64,000 nt of DNA. Origin: Neofusicoccum parvum (taxonomy: Eukaryota > Ascomycota > Dothideomycetes > Botryosphaeriales > Botryosphaeriaceae). The position numbers and the translations under genes were made by a program. Below are positions 22,660 through 34,593 of this stretch, piece after piece. The stretch covers positions 620,001 through 684,000 of the forward strand of contig CP087209.1 of the NCBI GenBank assembly GCA_020912385.1. Direction: 5' to 3'. The notes beneath the pieces are model-generated. The model did not search any database, was not told the DNA's origin, and saw only the letters and a list, made by a program, of their open reading frames with translations. Within the stretch, counting starts at the first letter, position 1, and every line of letters begins with the position of its first letter.

Positions 22660-23654
22660 CGCAATGTACACTTAATGTTTATAAACTTAAATATTTTCAA
22701 GTCGGGTATTTTAATCATACTAATAGTGAGTTTTCTCGCCAATTATTATAAGTTAAAATACGATCAATTGACCCTACTCTTATATAAATAAATTAAGCAG
22801 TGGAAAAAGAGGTGGATAGAGTAAACCAAGTAGAAGAGAAGGCTAGTAGCCTAGAGTATACCCTAGAACTTAAAGATTAGGCAACTATATAGTAGCCTAT
22901 TAAAACTATAGAGTACACTCCTTACCCTACTAAAAATAGAATATATTAGACTAGAGGACTACCTCTCTAGACGTAAGGTACTAGACCATCTAAGCTCTAT
23001 ATACCTATACGGCTAGTATAGATAAACTCTAAAGTATATCCTCTTATTCTATTCTTACTTCTAAGTAGGTAGAGCCTAGATACTTTATAAAGCTTAAACT
23101 ATAGACTACTATACTCTACTAATAATAAAGAAAGGAGTCTATACGGCTATAGAATAGTTTCTAAAACTAGGACTACTAGGCTAATTTAGCCTAGTAAAGA
23201 AAATAGACTAGGAAAACTAAGAGGACTAGAAGGACCTAGTGGACTAAGAAGACTAGGATGGAATAAAAGAGCTAGAAATTAATACCTAGGATAATTATAG
23301 AACTACTATAACAGCCACTACTAGTAAGTAGAAAAATAGGAAAAGAAGAAGTAACGTATCTAATATAAAAGAGAGAAGAGGTTTTCTATCTAGGAAAAGT
23401 TTTCCCTCTTATATAAACTACTATAGATAGCCTACCCCGTATAGACCTATAAGGGAGCTAAATTGAGATGAAAATAAATCTATTTATTTATTTATATAAA
23501 TAAATTTTATAGTATTTACTCTTTATTTATTCTAGAAGGTCCTTTAATATAATTTATACTAGCTATTAACTAAAGTACGCGTAATCTAGTATTTATATTA
23601 TATATATTTATTTAGAGATCTAATTGTATATTAAATTCATCTTTCTATTAGCTA
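22660..23654 (+). mobile_element. RIP-degraded region with a plus-strand LINE 3' end
   Basis: AT-rich and almost free of CA and TG. Positions 23290-23500 align with the reverse complement of the LINE 3' UTR at 4115-4330 (AGATAGCCTACCCCG and GGGAGCTA blocks). They end in a repeated TTTAT tail, so this copy runs on the plus strand and ends near 23500. Upstream sequence to about 22780 is likely the same element, too mutated to translate. Confidence 0.6.
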
Positions 23655-23666
23655 GCTAAGAATATA

Positions 23667-24113
23667 GATAGATAAATTTATTTTTCTTCCCGATATAGCT
23701 CTCTTTTAGGTCCATGCGGGGTAGGCTATCTGCAATATTTTATACGAGGGGGAAAACCCGATCTATAGAAAACCCTTTTTTTCTTCTTAGGTTAGTTACC
23801 TCTACTTTTTCCGTTTTTCCTGCTTACCGGTAGAAGCTACTATAGTAGTCCTATATTAGCTGGGTGTTAACCTCAGCTCTCTCTTTCTCCTATGCCCTGG
23901 TACTGGTCCTTATGGCCAAGATCCTGGTTCTCCTAATAGTTCTCCTAGTGGACCTCCTTGGCCTCCTGGTCCATCTCTTTTGCTAGACTGAACTGGTTTA
24001 GCAGCCCCAGGTGTAGAAACCACTTTATTACTGCTTGGACCCCTTTCTTTATTGATAGAAGGGTGTGGTAGTCTGTAGTTTCTACCAGTTGTAGCATCTG
24101 TGCTCTACCTTCT
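23667..24113 (-). mobile_element. 5'-truncated LINE copy, 447 bp, with 12-bp target duplication
   Basis: Matches 4111-4565 closely, including TCCATGCGGGGTAGGCTATC and the AGATAGATAAATT end. It is flanked by GCTAAGAATATA at 23655-23666 and 24114-24125. It carries only the 3' UTR and end region of the Tad-like LINE and keeps CA and TG, unlike the plus-strand relic next to it. Confidence 0.88.
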
Positions 24114-24518
24114 GCTAAGAATATATAAACTTATTAAATGCTCGACATCGTCTTTAGGTAGTTTCAGTCTGAAATCTCAGGATTTGGTTCTATCTTGGGC
24201 GTTAAGAATATTCTCCGGAGGAACTTCACGTGGAATTTTGATAAGCGAAAAGGAATGGACAAAAAAATAACATGCAACCAACGCCACCAAGGAAGGAGAC
24301 TAAAAGTAAGGCAAAATATTTCTATAGAGTATATGAAATGTAGAAGCTTGATTACTCTACGAAAAGTTCTAAACTCGAGGTGCAGCTACCACGAAAAATG
24401 CATATAGTACACCAGCGCATTCAAGTGCGGCACCAACCAGCGCTCCAATTTGTACAGTTATGCAGAAAAGGACGGGCGCTCAACATTACTTCAACTGCCT
24501 AGCCTCTGTCTTGCCAAT

Positions 24519-26019
24519 CTAACCCAAAAGCATGCGGCGAGGGTCCTCGATGTATTCCTTGATCTGTACACAAGCTGTTAGCAACCAGCGTGGTCTTCAC
24601 CGGAACTGGCGTCTGTGTAGGACGTACCTTGACCAGGAAAGTGACGGCTTCTCTGCCGTCGAGTAGGCGGTGATCGTACGTAAGAGCGAGGTACATCATA
24701 GGACGGATCTCGACCTTGCCGTTGATAGCAACGGGCTTGTCCTTGATAGCGTGAAGACCCAGCACAGCTGCGACGCGTCAGATCCAGAAAGAAAAAAACT
24801 TGGATGGCCATGAGGAAATATCTTACCGGTCTGAGGCAGGTTGATGATGGGGGTACCGTAAAGCGAACCGAAGACGCCACCCTGAAACGGTGTTAGTCGC
24901 AGCACCAGCTGGTGGAACAAATCACTTACGTTGCTGATGGTGAAGGTTCCTCCGGCCATGTCCTCAATGGTAAGCTTGTTGTCGCGCGCCTTCCTGCCCA
25001 GGTCCGCAATCGACTTCTCGATGCCAACCATGTCCATGGCTTCGGCGTTGCGGACGACAGGAGTGACGAGACCCTTCTCGGTTGCAACAGCAACGCTGAT
25101 GTCAACGTAGTCACGGTAAACGATGGTGTCTCCGCCGTTGGGGCCCTCGATGGAAGCATTGACGGCGGGGACCTCCTTCATGGCGAGCACGCAGGCGCGC
25201 GAGAAAGCGCTCATGAAGCCAAGCTTCACGCCCGTCTTCTTGAGCACGTCGTCCTTGTAGAGTTTCCGAAGCTCCATCAGAGAGGACATGTCGACCTCGT
25301 TGAAAGTGGTCAGCGAGGCGGCAGTGTTCTGAGACTGCTTGAGGCGCTCGGCAATCCGCAGGCGCATGCGGTTCATTTTCACCTGGGCAACGAGAGTCAG
25401 ACAGGCCAGGATCGCGGGGAAGACGTTGTAAACTTACACGGCGCTCCTCGCGGTTGCCGAAGGGAGATTCGGACTTCTTGGGCTGCTCGTCCTTGGCGGG
25501 AGCGGGCTTCTTCTCCTGCTGCTTTGGAGGCTGGGGCTTGGACTCCTGCTTTGGAGGCTCGGGCTTCTTCTCCTCCTTGGACGGCTCAGGCTGCGAGGCC
25601 GTCTCCTGCTCCTTGGAGGCAGGCTCCTTGGGCTCCTCCTTGGCGGGCTCCTCCTTCTTGCCCTCTGGAGGCGCGCCGCCGAGCTCGAGCTTGATCAGAT
25701 CCTGGCCAACAGTGACGGTGTCCTCCTCGTTGACCAGCAGCTCCGCGATGGTGCCAGCCTCGGGCGCGTTGACAGAGACATCGATCTTGTCGGTCTCAAT
25801 GGTGGCAATCTCCTCGTCAAGCTCGACGTAGTCGCCAACAGCCTTGCTGAACTGTTTTAGGGTGCCCTCGGTGATGGACTCGGCCATCTCGGGGACCTTG
25901 ACGATTTTGGAGGCGTAGGTGCGGTACTGCGGGAAGAGCAATTGCGGCAGGCGCTGCGAGCTGCGCGGGTAGGCGGCCGCAAAGCGCACCGAGGTGCTGA
26001 GGACGCGACGGAACGACAT
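24519..26019 (-). CDS. KGD2: Dihydrolipoyllysine succinyltransferase, E2 of 2-oxoglutarate dehydrogenase
   Basis: Five exons on the minus strand: 26019-25438, 25382-24930, 24881-24827, 24767-24628 and 24563-24519; 424 residues. A basic mitochondrial presequence (about residues 1-35, ending near YRTYAS) is followed by one lipoyl domain. The lipoyl lysine is K78 in IETDKIDV. A linker rich in Pro, Lys and Glu (about 115-190) follows, then the acyltransferase core starting at [17 protein letters not shown]. The catalytic signature is [11 protein letters not shown] (H396, D400). There is no E3-binding domain between linker and core, which is normal for this E2. The complex converts 2-oxoglutarate to succinyl-CoA in the matrix. 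The gene is divergent from NDUFB9 across about 450 bp. The last exon is only 45 bp. Confidence 0.95.
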
Positions 26020-26466
26020 GGAGGGCAGCGGCGACGATGCGAGGCGCAAGCGGGACGGCGACGAGAAGAGCTGTCTTCGGCGAGGGTGCGGGCAGGGCTG
26101 TGAAGGATGCAGCCGATCGATGTGCACGAGACCAGCGCGGCAGCCGGGCGCAGGGCGGGAGGGTGGGTGGAGCGAGGGGGAAGGAGGTGATGATGGGATG
26201 AAGAAATGCCTCTCTGTGTTTGGGCCTGTCACTTGCGCACAGAAGACCTGTGACGAAGGCGACCCGCTTACAGCACCCGTGTAGCGTTTCCCGAGGTGTC
26301 GGGTTTCTGTCGGGTCAATCCGCGCCATCTGCAACCTCCAAGCATTCCAGCCACAGCACCGCAGCACCGCAGCATCGCAGCATCGCAGCACTGCCGCCAT
26401 CCACCGCGTCGCGCGCCCCTACGCCCTACTGCCCCCGTTGCCGTTGCAGCGCCCCCGGAAGCAACA
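26020..26466. promoter_or_regulatory. Shared divergent promoter of KGD2 and NDUFB9
   Basis: 447 bp lie between the two start codons. There is no clear TATA box. A repeated 8-mer, GCAGCA(C/T)C, occurs about five times at 26353-26392. Both genes serve mitochondrial energy metabolism, so coordinate control is plausible. Confidence 0.55.
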
Positions 26467-26982
26467 ATGGCGAGCAACAAGGCCGCCGTGCTGTGCGCAT
26501 CCCGCCCGTCCGACCCCATCGCGAGCTCCACTGACGCGCCGCCAGCTCCCTCTACCGACGCTCCCTGAAGCTCGCCCTGGATTGGGCCGTCCACCGCTAC
26601 GTGTGGAGGGGCCAGGCTCTCTACATCCGCTCGCTCTTCGAGGCCAACAAGCGTGTTGCCGACCCGCGCCAGCAGAGGGTCCGCCGCTCTCCCCGTCACC
26701 TGAACGAGACCCGTGGTTGCTGATGCTGCCTCCCAGAAATTGATCCAAGAAACCGAGGGCCTGCTTCAGAAGTGGAAGCACCCGGACCCGTACAGGCCGC
26801 CTGAGGCTCCCGGTGGTATGTACCCATCTTTGCACCAAGCTGCCGCCAATTGCTGACCCCCGTAGGTTCCAAGTACGAGCGCAACCTACCTACTCCCATT
26901 CTCGACCGTAAGCTGGCCAGTCCGCCCCGCAGACACTCGCACGCTGACATCCTTCGTAGCCCCGCCGCACATGACCCTTTGA
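26467..26982 (+). CDS. NDUFB9: NADH dehydrogenase (complex I) LYR-type subunit, NDUFB9/B22-like
   Basis: Five short exons: 26467-26492, 26546-26678, 26737-26815, 26866-26907 and 26960-26982; 100 residues. The LYR-type motif is SLYRRSLK, followed by LALDWAVHRYVWRGQALY and the C-terminal PDPYRPPEAPGGSKYERNLP block, a hallmark of this complex I subunit. LYR proteins of this group bind acyl carrier protein on the membrane arm. Splice sites at the first two introns are weak (GTGCGC and GTCCGC donors), but the frame and family match require them. Two of the four introns carry a CTGAC branch point. It is divergent from KGD2. Confidence 0.85.
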
Positions 26983-27857
26983 GTAGCGTTTGCGGAGAGC
27001 GTGGGTTCGGTCCGTGGTTTTGTACATCTCATACTGGGCGCTCGGGCCAATCGCAAACCGCGTATTTGTCACATCTCCTCGTGATCTGTGAGAAGTCGCG
27101 AGGCCCTTCTCTTGAGCCTTCGTGGCCATCAAAAGACAGGCGGGGAATCTGTCAGTCGAATATTGCATGTACTGAAGAGCCCCCAAAAATATTGCGAGAC
27201 TACGCGGAAGATGCATGTAGCGAGTGGAATAGCGAGGATCTAATGGGCTCCATTTCACTGGACGAGATCTGCGTTCCAGATACAGCTAAAATCCAATTCG
27301 GCGCACGCACACAAAACCCACACTTTCCGATACCATTTGGCCGTTCCCTGAGGTCGCGAGGATGGAACGCCGACTTTCAACTGATTGATCTCGCGCGCAG
27401 CTTGCACGTTCGACAACAGGGCTGACGCCATTTCCATGGATTCCTTATTTTCTATTCGCAAACTCTCCATGGACGGCCCATTCGCATTTTGCTATGCCTG
27501 TCCATGGCAAAATCCACACCTGTTTCCAAATAGACAAACGTGAACTCTCCACGCGATGAATGGGTCCCCAAACAACGGTCTCCACAATTCGCCCAACGCG
27601 GGGCTCCGCACCCATGTTCCTCGCACAAAAACCAAGACATCAGATTCACTCAATGGAGAGGCGTATGAAATGTAATCGACTCGTCAGATTTCATCCATAC
27701 CCATGGATGTAATGTACAGCACCTGCCCTATTGCAGTACTCTCAAAGCCGTAGCCGTGAAACCCAGAACCCATGCCGAAACCCCATTATCGTTAAAGCAA
27801 ACCGCCGAACCCGCGCCTGAAAAAGCAGAAGCAGAAGCTGAAGCCGATGAGAAGCGC
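26983..27857. other. Intergenic between convergent NDUFB9 and H2A, no gene seen
   Basis: A plus-strand frame at 26850-27425 is a read-through of NDUFB9 introns and 3' sequence. No domain is recognisable. Confidence 0.6.
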
Positions 27858-28515
27858 TTACAGCTCTTGGCTGGGGCCCTTGCCAGCCTTGGCCGTCTTC
27901 TTGGGAAGCAGGTCTAAAATCGCCGTCAGTGGATGAAGCGGGGGAAACAAGGCCTTTAGAAAACGTACTCTGGTGAATGTTGGGCAGAACACCACCCTGG
28001 GCGATGGTGACGTGGCCAAGAAGCTTGTTCAGCTCCTCATCGTTGCGGATGGCGAGCTGGAGATGACGGGGGATGATACGGGTCTTCTTGTTGTCACGGG
28101 CAGCGTTACCAGCCAGCTCGAGAATTTCGGCAGCCAGGTACTCGAGGACGGCAGCGAGGTAGACGGGAGCACCTAATCAAGTCAGAATGAAACTCGGCAG
28201 AGACGCCGGATTGGAATGACTCACCGGCACCGACACGCTGAGCGTAGTTGCCCTTCCTGAGGAGACGGTGGACACGACCAACGGGGAAAGCGAGACCAGC
28301 CTTGGAAGAGCGGCTGCAAAACAAGTCAGAAACTGCTTTCGAAATAGAGGGGGCCAAAGCTCGGCAAAAAAAGACGCGTCAAATGCGCAAGTGTGAGGCC
28401 GAGACGCGTTGTTGAAGGCGTAGATTCGAACAGGCGGATCGAGCGGAGGGAACACTTACGACTGCGCGTTGGACTTGCTGCCAGAGGCCTTGCCACCAGA
28501 CTTTCCACCGGTCAT
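27858..28515 (-). CDS. HTA1: Histone H2A
   Basis: Four exons on the minus strand: 28515-28460, 28313-28225, 28172-27969 and 27913-27858; 134 residues. The N-terminal tail [19 protein letters not shown] leads into the fold [20 protein letters not shown], then [20 protein letters not shown] and [20 protein letters not shown]. The C-terminus SQEL contains the SQ site phosphorylated after DNA double-strand breaks, so this canonical H2A does the job of H2A.X, as in other fungi. Introns interrupt the fold at three sites. It is paired divergently with H2B. Confidence 0.97.
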
Positions 28516-29015
28516 TTTTGCGGTTGGATTGGTTGAACGGTTAAGTTTTGAAAGTGGGATACGGGTGTCGTAAGTCGACGCGGTGGTGGCGCAATAAGTC
28601 GAGCGTAGTGAGATGGAGAGTGGATGGGGGGGGATGGGAGACGGGCGGCGCGGGCAGCTTATATGAGGGAGCGTCGCGCTCAAGCGATCACTCGGGCAGT
28701 GACGAGCGCTTCGGCGGGGCGCAACGCGCCAGTCGCGCAGCTGCGCCCGCCGGATAAGCGAGTGCAGCTTGCGTTTGCAGTCTAGCGTATCACGCCCCGC
28801 ACGGGCCTCACAACAAGCGGCGGGTCGACGCGACGAGCTCTTGCCCGATCACTCGCCGGCCTTTAAGAAGAGAGCCCGCCCGCGCGACGCAGCTCCACCA
28901 TCGTTCTTCCATCCACCACCCATACCGCTCCATCGCACCATCGACCCAGCTCACCAGCTCACCTCACCAACTCAGCTTCTCAGCTTTTTACGCAGCTTCA
29001 GCTCAATCCGACAAA
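28516..29015. promoter_or_regulatory. Bidirectional H2A/H2B promoter
   Basis: 500 bp lie between start codons. A TATA-like CATATAAG (minus strand, near 28660) lies about 150 bp before the H2A start. The decamer CGATCACTCG occurs twice in direct orientation, at 28685-28694 and 28846-28855, once on each side, and a related CGTATCACGC lies near 28786. Shared elements would give S-phase co-expression of the two histones. Confidence 0.65.
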
Positions 29016-29626
29016 ATGCCCCCCAAGGCCCAGAAGACTCCCACCACCGGCGGCAAGGCCCCGGCCGGCAAGGCTCCCGCTGAGAAGAAGGAGGCCGGCA
29101 AGAAGACTGCCGCCCCCTCTGGCGACAAGAAGAAGCGCACCAAGTCCAGGAAGGAGACCTACTCCTCCTACATCTACAAGGGTGAGTCGCACGCCCGTTT
29201 GCGCCTCTGCGCGCCCTTCCACGCCGAGCTCGTTACTGACGCGTTTTCGCCTCCAGTCCTTAAGCAGGTCCACCCCGACACCGGTATCTCCAACCGTGCT
29301 ATGTCCATCCTGAACTCCTTCGTCAACGGTACGTTTTGACACCGCGTTTGAACGCGCCTCATCCGAACCCGCTCACTAACGCGTGTTCAGACATCTTCGA
29401 GCGCGTTGCCACCGAGGCCTCCAAGCTTGCCGCCTACAACAAGAAGTCCACCATCTCTTCCCGCGAGATCCAGACCTCGTACGTTCTCCCGCTCCCCGCA
29501 TTGCTCTTGCGCATCGCATACTGACCTCCCCGCAGTGTCAGGCTTATCCTGCCCGGCGAGCTGGCCAAGCACGCCGTCTCGGAAGGCACCAAGGCCGTCA
29601 CCAAGTACTCTTCCTCCACCAAATAG
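29016..29626 (+). CDS. HTB1: Histone H2B
   Basis: Four exons: 29016-29181, 29257-29328, 29391-29478 and 29536-29626; 138 residues. A Lys/Ala/Pro-rich N-tail ([19 protein letters not shown]) is followed by the histone fold [77 protein letters not shown] and the C-terminal [15 protein letters not shown]. That tail carries the lysine that is ubiquitinated in fungi. Introns all have GTRNGT donors and CAG acceptors. It is paired divergently with H2A. Confidence 0.97.
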
Positions 29627-30231
29627 GTGACTTCATCTTCAGATGCGGTGTTTCAGGGTTGACTTCGGTGGCGATGTTCCCTGATTTTCAGCTCACATCA
29701 GGGCGGATCGGTTCGGGGACGGTGTTCATGGGTTTTTAATGCGATCATGGGATGGCTTGCTTCATTTTTTTCAGGCCCGGGTTTGGCTTTACGGACTCAT
29801 GGTTTTCAGATATCACTGCGCTTGTACATTACGGTCCTCCGAGACAAGCAGTCCGAAAGGAATCGGTACTTCAGAGCTTCTTGTGGTTTCAATTTTTTTT
29901 TTTTTTTTGGATGTGCTTGCCTCCGAAATCAAAGTTGCTGATAGAACAGGAGTCCACGGGTCGAGCGATTCTGATTCATTTACACGGCACGAAATCGACG
30001 CGTGTCCGACGCGTGCGTCCCGGGGGTTTGGCGACAATCCAGCGCCCTTGCGCGTACGAACGGCGTCCAAAGGACAGCCCACCTATTGGAAATGCGCACA
30101 CAATATCACCAACTTCACGACATGCCTTGCGGATACACCATCAAGCGGGATCGCTTCGAAAAGTTTGGGAGAGTCTAAAACCATGGTATCCCGGGACAAG
30201 TTTCCAGATTAACGCCTCAAATACGCCCGCA
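29627..30231. other. Intergenic between convergent H2B and ATG4, no gene seen
   Basis: Contains a T run of about 16 at 29896-29912 and the H2B 3' UTR. Open frames here have no recognisable content. Confidence 0.6.
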
Positions 30232-31698
30232 TCACTGCAAACCCCCGTCCTCCTCATCATCAAACGCCTCTACTTCGTCAATCGCGCCTTGTCGTTCCTG
30301 GCCGCCATGGATGATTGGTTCCGAATCAGCAACGTGGATCACTGGCTTGCCGTGCACTTCGGTCACTGCCTTCCTCCAGTTCCTCCAGTCAGCTTCATCC
30401 CGGATGAGAAATGCGATGAGCATGGATGGGTCCATCTCCTTGACGTGCAGGCGGCGGAGGCGGCGCGTATGGCACGAATCTAAGTCGTCTTGTGTGTAGT
30501 CAGAGAGATCGGAATGGAGGGGGAGGAAGGGCCGGGTGTTGTGCGGATCCAGGTAGAAGAAATAAGAGCCCTGCGTGCCAACAAAGTAGTGAGAAGCAGA
30601 TGGGCGACCCCTAGGAAAGTCAGTCACCAAAGCCGCGCCGAAGCTTGGGATTGCAGGCTTACCCAGCGATGCCGATGGACTGAGATAGTTGCAATGATGC
30701 CTTGAGAGCTTCCCAATACACGGGCGTCACTCGGTCAATGCCCAGCCTAATGCCGACCAGAACCAGTGTCGGGTGGAATGACCCCTTCGCATCCTTTGCT
30801 GTCTTCATGAAGCTGTCTTCGTAGACATCCGAGCCATCGCCCGTGATATATATGCGAAGACCAGCATCTTCATAGCCATTCGATAACGCTCTGCACGGGT
30901 TAGCGCGGAAACGATAGATACAGGCCGAAGTAGACGTACTGAATGCACCTTGCGGTTGCAGACGGGCCGAACCATTCGCCAGGGTGCTTCCCGCATGCCG
31001 CCGCGCCGTGCTCAACGAACCGGTGAATAGAGAAAGGCGCCTTGGGATCGTCGGCAAATAATGAGAGGAGGCGCCGCTCTCCCTCTGGGTCCTGACCTCT
31101 GCGCCAGTCTGGATGTGTCAATAGGAGGTGAGGCGTGGTCGGAGGTGCGATACGTACCTCTACCTAGCCGGAGTACCTGCAAGGCGTTTGCCAGGAGACT
31201 CTGCCCAGACCTGATCATGCACCCCCAACCAGTATCAGAGGAGAACCCGCCTTGGTTACTGAGCTGGCTCCTGAGGCGCACACTGAAGCTCATGGCCGTG
31301 GCGGCGTGCGGGTCTTGAGACTTGGGTATGGCGGCGAAGTTGGAGCGGTAAGTCAGCCACACGCGGGCTTCGAAGTCCTCCAGGAACGGTGCAGGCCACC
31401 CGCCATCAGCATCAGCATCTGAGGCATCATCGATGATCTGCGCGCCATCACCCTCGCTGCTGTTCTGGCTGGTGCAGTCGCCGCCGGCCGAGCGCGACGA
31501 GGCGGTGGAGCCGTGCGACACGCATAGCGGTTGGGCGGCGTTATGGGTGGGGTCCTCGCTGGACGGAGGGGCGGAGGGCTTGGATTCGTATGACTTCCCA
31601 AGACACCATATGGGCGCGGCTTCTTCGTTCCTGGGAAGCGGGTCCCAGAAGTACTGGACCAAGCGCTTGCTGTAGCGGCCGATGTCGACGTTGGCCAT
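30232..31698 (-). CDS. ATG4: Autophagy cysteine protease Atg4
   Basis: Four exons on the minus strand: 31698-31158, 31108-30940, 30890-30663 and 30610-30232; 438 residues. Atg4 cleaves the C-terminus of Atg8 before lipidation and later releases Atg8 from phosphatidylethanolamine. The catalytic cysteine is C160 in [10 protein letters not shown]. The Asp/His pair lies in YLDPHNTRP (about D334, H336). Other family blocks are [23 protein letters not shown] and HYFVGTQG. An acidic, serine-rich insert at about residues 38-100 separates the first helix from the core. The gene is divergent from SQS1 across about 520 bp. Confidence 0.95.
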
Positions 31699-32216
31699 GG
31701 CGGAGGGCGGGTGTTTTCACCGGAACAGCATCCCCAGCGGCGAAGCGAGGAGGGAGGCAGGAGGTGGGAGGGGAGACGGCGTGCGACGGACGAAGCTGGA
31801 GGTGTGTCGTGGATGCAGGTGTGATGAGTGATGAAGGTGGCAGCCGGCGCATGCCTAGACAGCTGACCCCAGGGCGAGCTCAGATGGCGGGGAAGGCATG
31901 TCGCCTGCAGCGTCCGCTCGCCGCTGGTGCCTGCCGGTCGAGCTGGCCCGCCCAGCCCGCGCACAAACGCGCATCCAAACACAGCACCCGCTCTCGCGCC
32001 GCCTGCGCTGGCCCTGGAGAACCCGCTTCGCGACTGCAGCCACGCCCAGCGGCAGACTGCCGTGGCCTGCGGGCTGGGTGCGCCGCCTGGCGGGCGAGTC
32101 ATGCACGATAAGATAAGCGCGACAAGGGCCTGGCGCGCGCACCTCGCCGCTTCTTCCTCGCACTCCCACCCAGCTCCTCCTCTGCCACCCACCCCCACTG
32201 CCCTGACCGTCCGCTC
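31699..32216. promoter_or_regulatory. Shared divergent promoter of ATG4 and SQS1
   Basis: 518 bp of GC-rich sequence between the two start codons. No distinct motif identified. The open frames in it run through without homology. Confidence 0.5.
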
Positions 32217-34593
32217 ATGGCAAACCATGCGCGCAGGGGCGGAGGCGCCCGAGGCTCGCGGCGAGGGAAGACTGGGCCCCGTGGTCCTTTCGTGCCGCCG
32301 TCCGCCGCGAGGGCCTCACTGGACGGTTTGCCTCTCCGTCCGCCACTCGCCCTTGTCGAAGCAATTCTAATCTCTCTTGCCAGCTCCGCGCGCCCACGGC
32401 TTCTCCCTCCAAGACGAGGCCCGCAACACCGAATCCCGCCATCGCATGTGGTCTACTGATGTAAAGCTTCGTCACAAGGCCATCAACTTCGTGAGCGCAG
32501 GCAGCCTGGCCGGCACCCTTCCCGACGAACCCCGCTCCAACGAATCCACTCCCGATGAGTCCACCCCCGGCGATACTGCCTCAAAGCAAGAGGAGCCGAT
32601 TGCAGAGGCCGTTGCCCGTTCCACGAGTGCCATGGCACAAATGCAACTCGAGCCCGCCGTCGAAACCCCGTCCTCGCCAACATCCGACCCTCTTTTCTTT
32701 GTGGACACAACTGGATCCAGTGCCCAGGGTATTTCCAAGTTGCCACCCCCGGTCGTACGTAGTGCTTCGCCCACACCGTCAAATTCGAGCGAGGAAGTCG
32801 TGCTTTTCAGAGGCCGGAACAACGTGAGAACTGTGACGGATTCTCTCCAACCCTCGGGAATCAACAGTCGTGCCAGCGCCCAGTCAGGCAGCAAATCGCC
32901 TGTCAAGAATACTAGTCAGAAGCCTGCCGGTGCGTTGGGGATTACCGCAAACGCTGAGTCTCGGGGTGCATCCGCCCGGCGCTCGAAAACGCACAAGGGT
33001 CGTCGACAAGTCAACTCTGAACCCGACGATGAAGCCATCGCAGATTATCTCGAGAACATCCGAGCACAGGAATTCGACGAAGAAGGCGAACCTCGTGCTG
33101 AGACTGTCTACGAAACCTCAACGTTCTCCCAACGTACTCTAGGCCTTATGGACAGTGACGAACGGAGCGATGTCAGAGACCAATCCAATGGACGAAGCTC
33201 CGCCAAGGAAACCCCTCACAACAACGACTGGGATTCTCCGCAGCTTCAGGACTTCGACAATCTCAGTACTTCACCAGAACCTCTAGCCAACATCGACCGT
33301 ATACTTCGCAAGCGGGAGCGGTCGAGTGGAACTCAATACCTTGTCGTTTATGAGAATTCGAACGAAGATGAGGCACGCTGGCTCCCCATCACGCGAATGA
33401 CTCAGACTGGCGACCAGCAACTCATAGCTGCCTTTGAAGAAGCTGTGGCAAATGTAAAGATTGGAAATGAGGCTGATGACTCAGAAAGTTGGTCTGATGC
33501 AAGCGAAGAGGATGATGACAGCGACGACGATGACGAGGAGGAGGACTTTGAGGACGAGAAAGATCTTATCCAGAGAAGGATAGACCGCATGAGCGATGAA
33601 AAGCTCGCACGCCTGCTGGCGAAGCAGGAAGAACTAGGCATGGGATCAGACGAACTCATGTTGTTCAACGACGACGAGGAAGACGATGACGACCTTGAAA
33701 TCGACGACTTCGGATTCCAAGACTTCGCGGCGCGACCGAAGGGTGCAAAGCACCAGAAGCCAAAGTCTAAGAAGGGCCGAGACAATTTTCCTTCCGCGAG
33801 CTTGATGGCCGACATACTGGAGCAAGACCCGTACAACGGGTTCGACATCATGGACTTTGAGAGACCGAGTCTCAAGAAGAAGGAGAAGAAGGGTAGAGCG
33901 GCTCAGTTGACCTTCGAATTGTCGGATGAGGAACTATCTGCACAGCTGGAGGGTGCTTGGGAGGCAGACCGCAGCAAGAAACGCCTTCGAAAGAAAGAAC
34001 GTGAGGAATTGCGTGCGCAAGGTCTGCTTGGAAAGAAGAACAAATTCAAGCCCGACTTGAGTGCTAAGTATAACGAAGGGATGACTTTCATCCAGATCAA
34101 GGAGGAGATCAAGGTGTTCTTGAACTCCCCTAGCCAAAGCAGGCCGTTCCCCCCGATGAACAAGCACGACCGCGCCGCGATTCATCAATTGGCAGCTGCT
34201 TTGGGGCTTTCCTCAAGATCAGTGGGCTCTGGGAACTCTCGCTTCCTCACGATTACCAAGACAGCGCGGACCAGGGGATTTGATGAGATTTCATTCGCCA
34301 AGATCACTTCAAGGTACCATAATCGGTTCCTCCCACGCATGGATAAAGCTGGTGGTGGCAGGAAAGGTACTGGATTCGGCGGTGGTGCCGGTGGCAAGTA
34401 TGCCGGCGTCAGCTACCGGGATGGTGACGTCGTCGGTGGTTCTGCACCTGAGATCGGTTCCGAGAACAAGGGGCGAGCAATGCTTGAGAAAATGGGCTGG
34501 AGTTCTGGTACGGCTTTGGGTGCCTTGAACAACAAGGGCATTCTTCAGCCGGTGACGCACGTCGTCAAGACCACAAAAACAGGCCTAGGGTAA
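32217..34593 (+). CDS. SQS1: R3H and G-patch protein Sqs1 (splicing/ribosome helicase cofactor)
   Basis: Two exons, 32217-32325 and 32384-34593; 772 residues. The intron has a GTTTGC donor, a TTCTAAT branch and a CCAG acceptor. The Gly/Arg-rich N-terminus leads into GFSLQDEARNTESRH, typical of the family. A long acidic, disordered region with runs of Asp/Glu (about 370-450) follows. An R3H-like domain contains FPPMNKHDRAAIHQLAAALG, and the C-terminal G-patch is GRAMLEKMGWSSGTALG. Yeast Sqs1/Pfa1 binds and activates the DEAH helicase Prp43 in spliceosome disassembly and 40S maturation. The ORF ends GLG-TAA in a GGTAAG context, so a further intron and a few more residues are possible. Confidence 0.88.
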
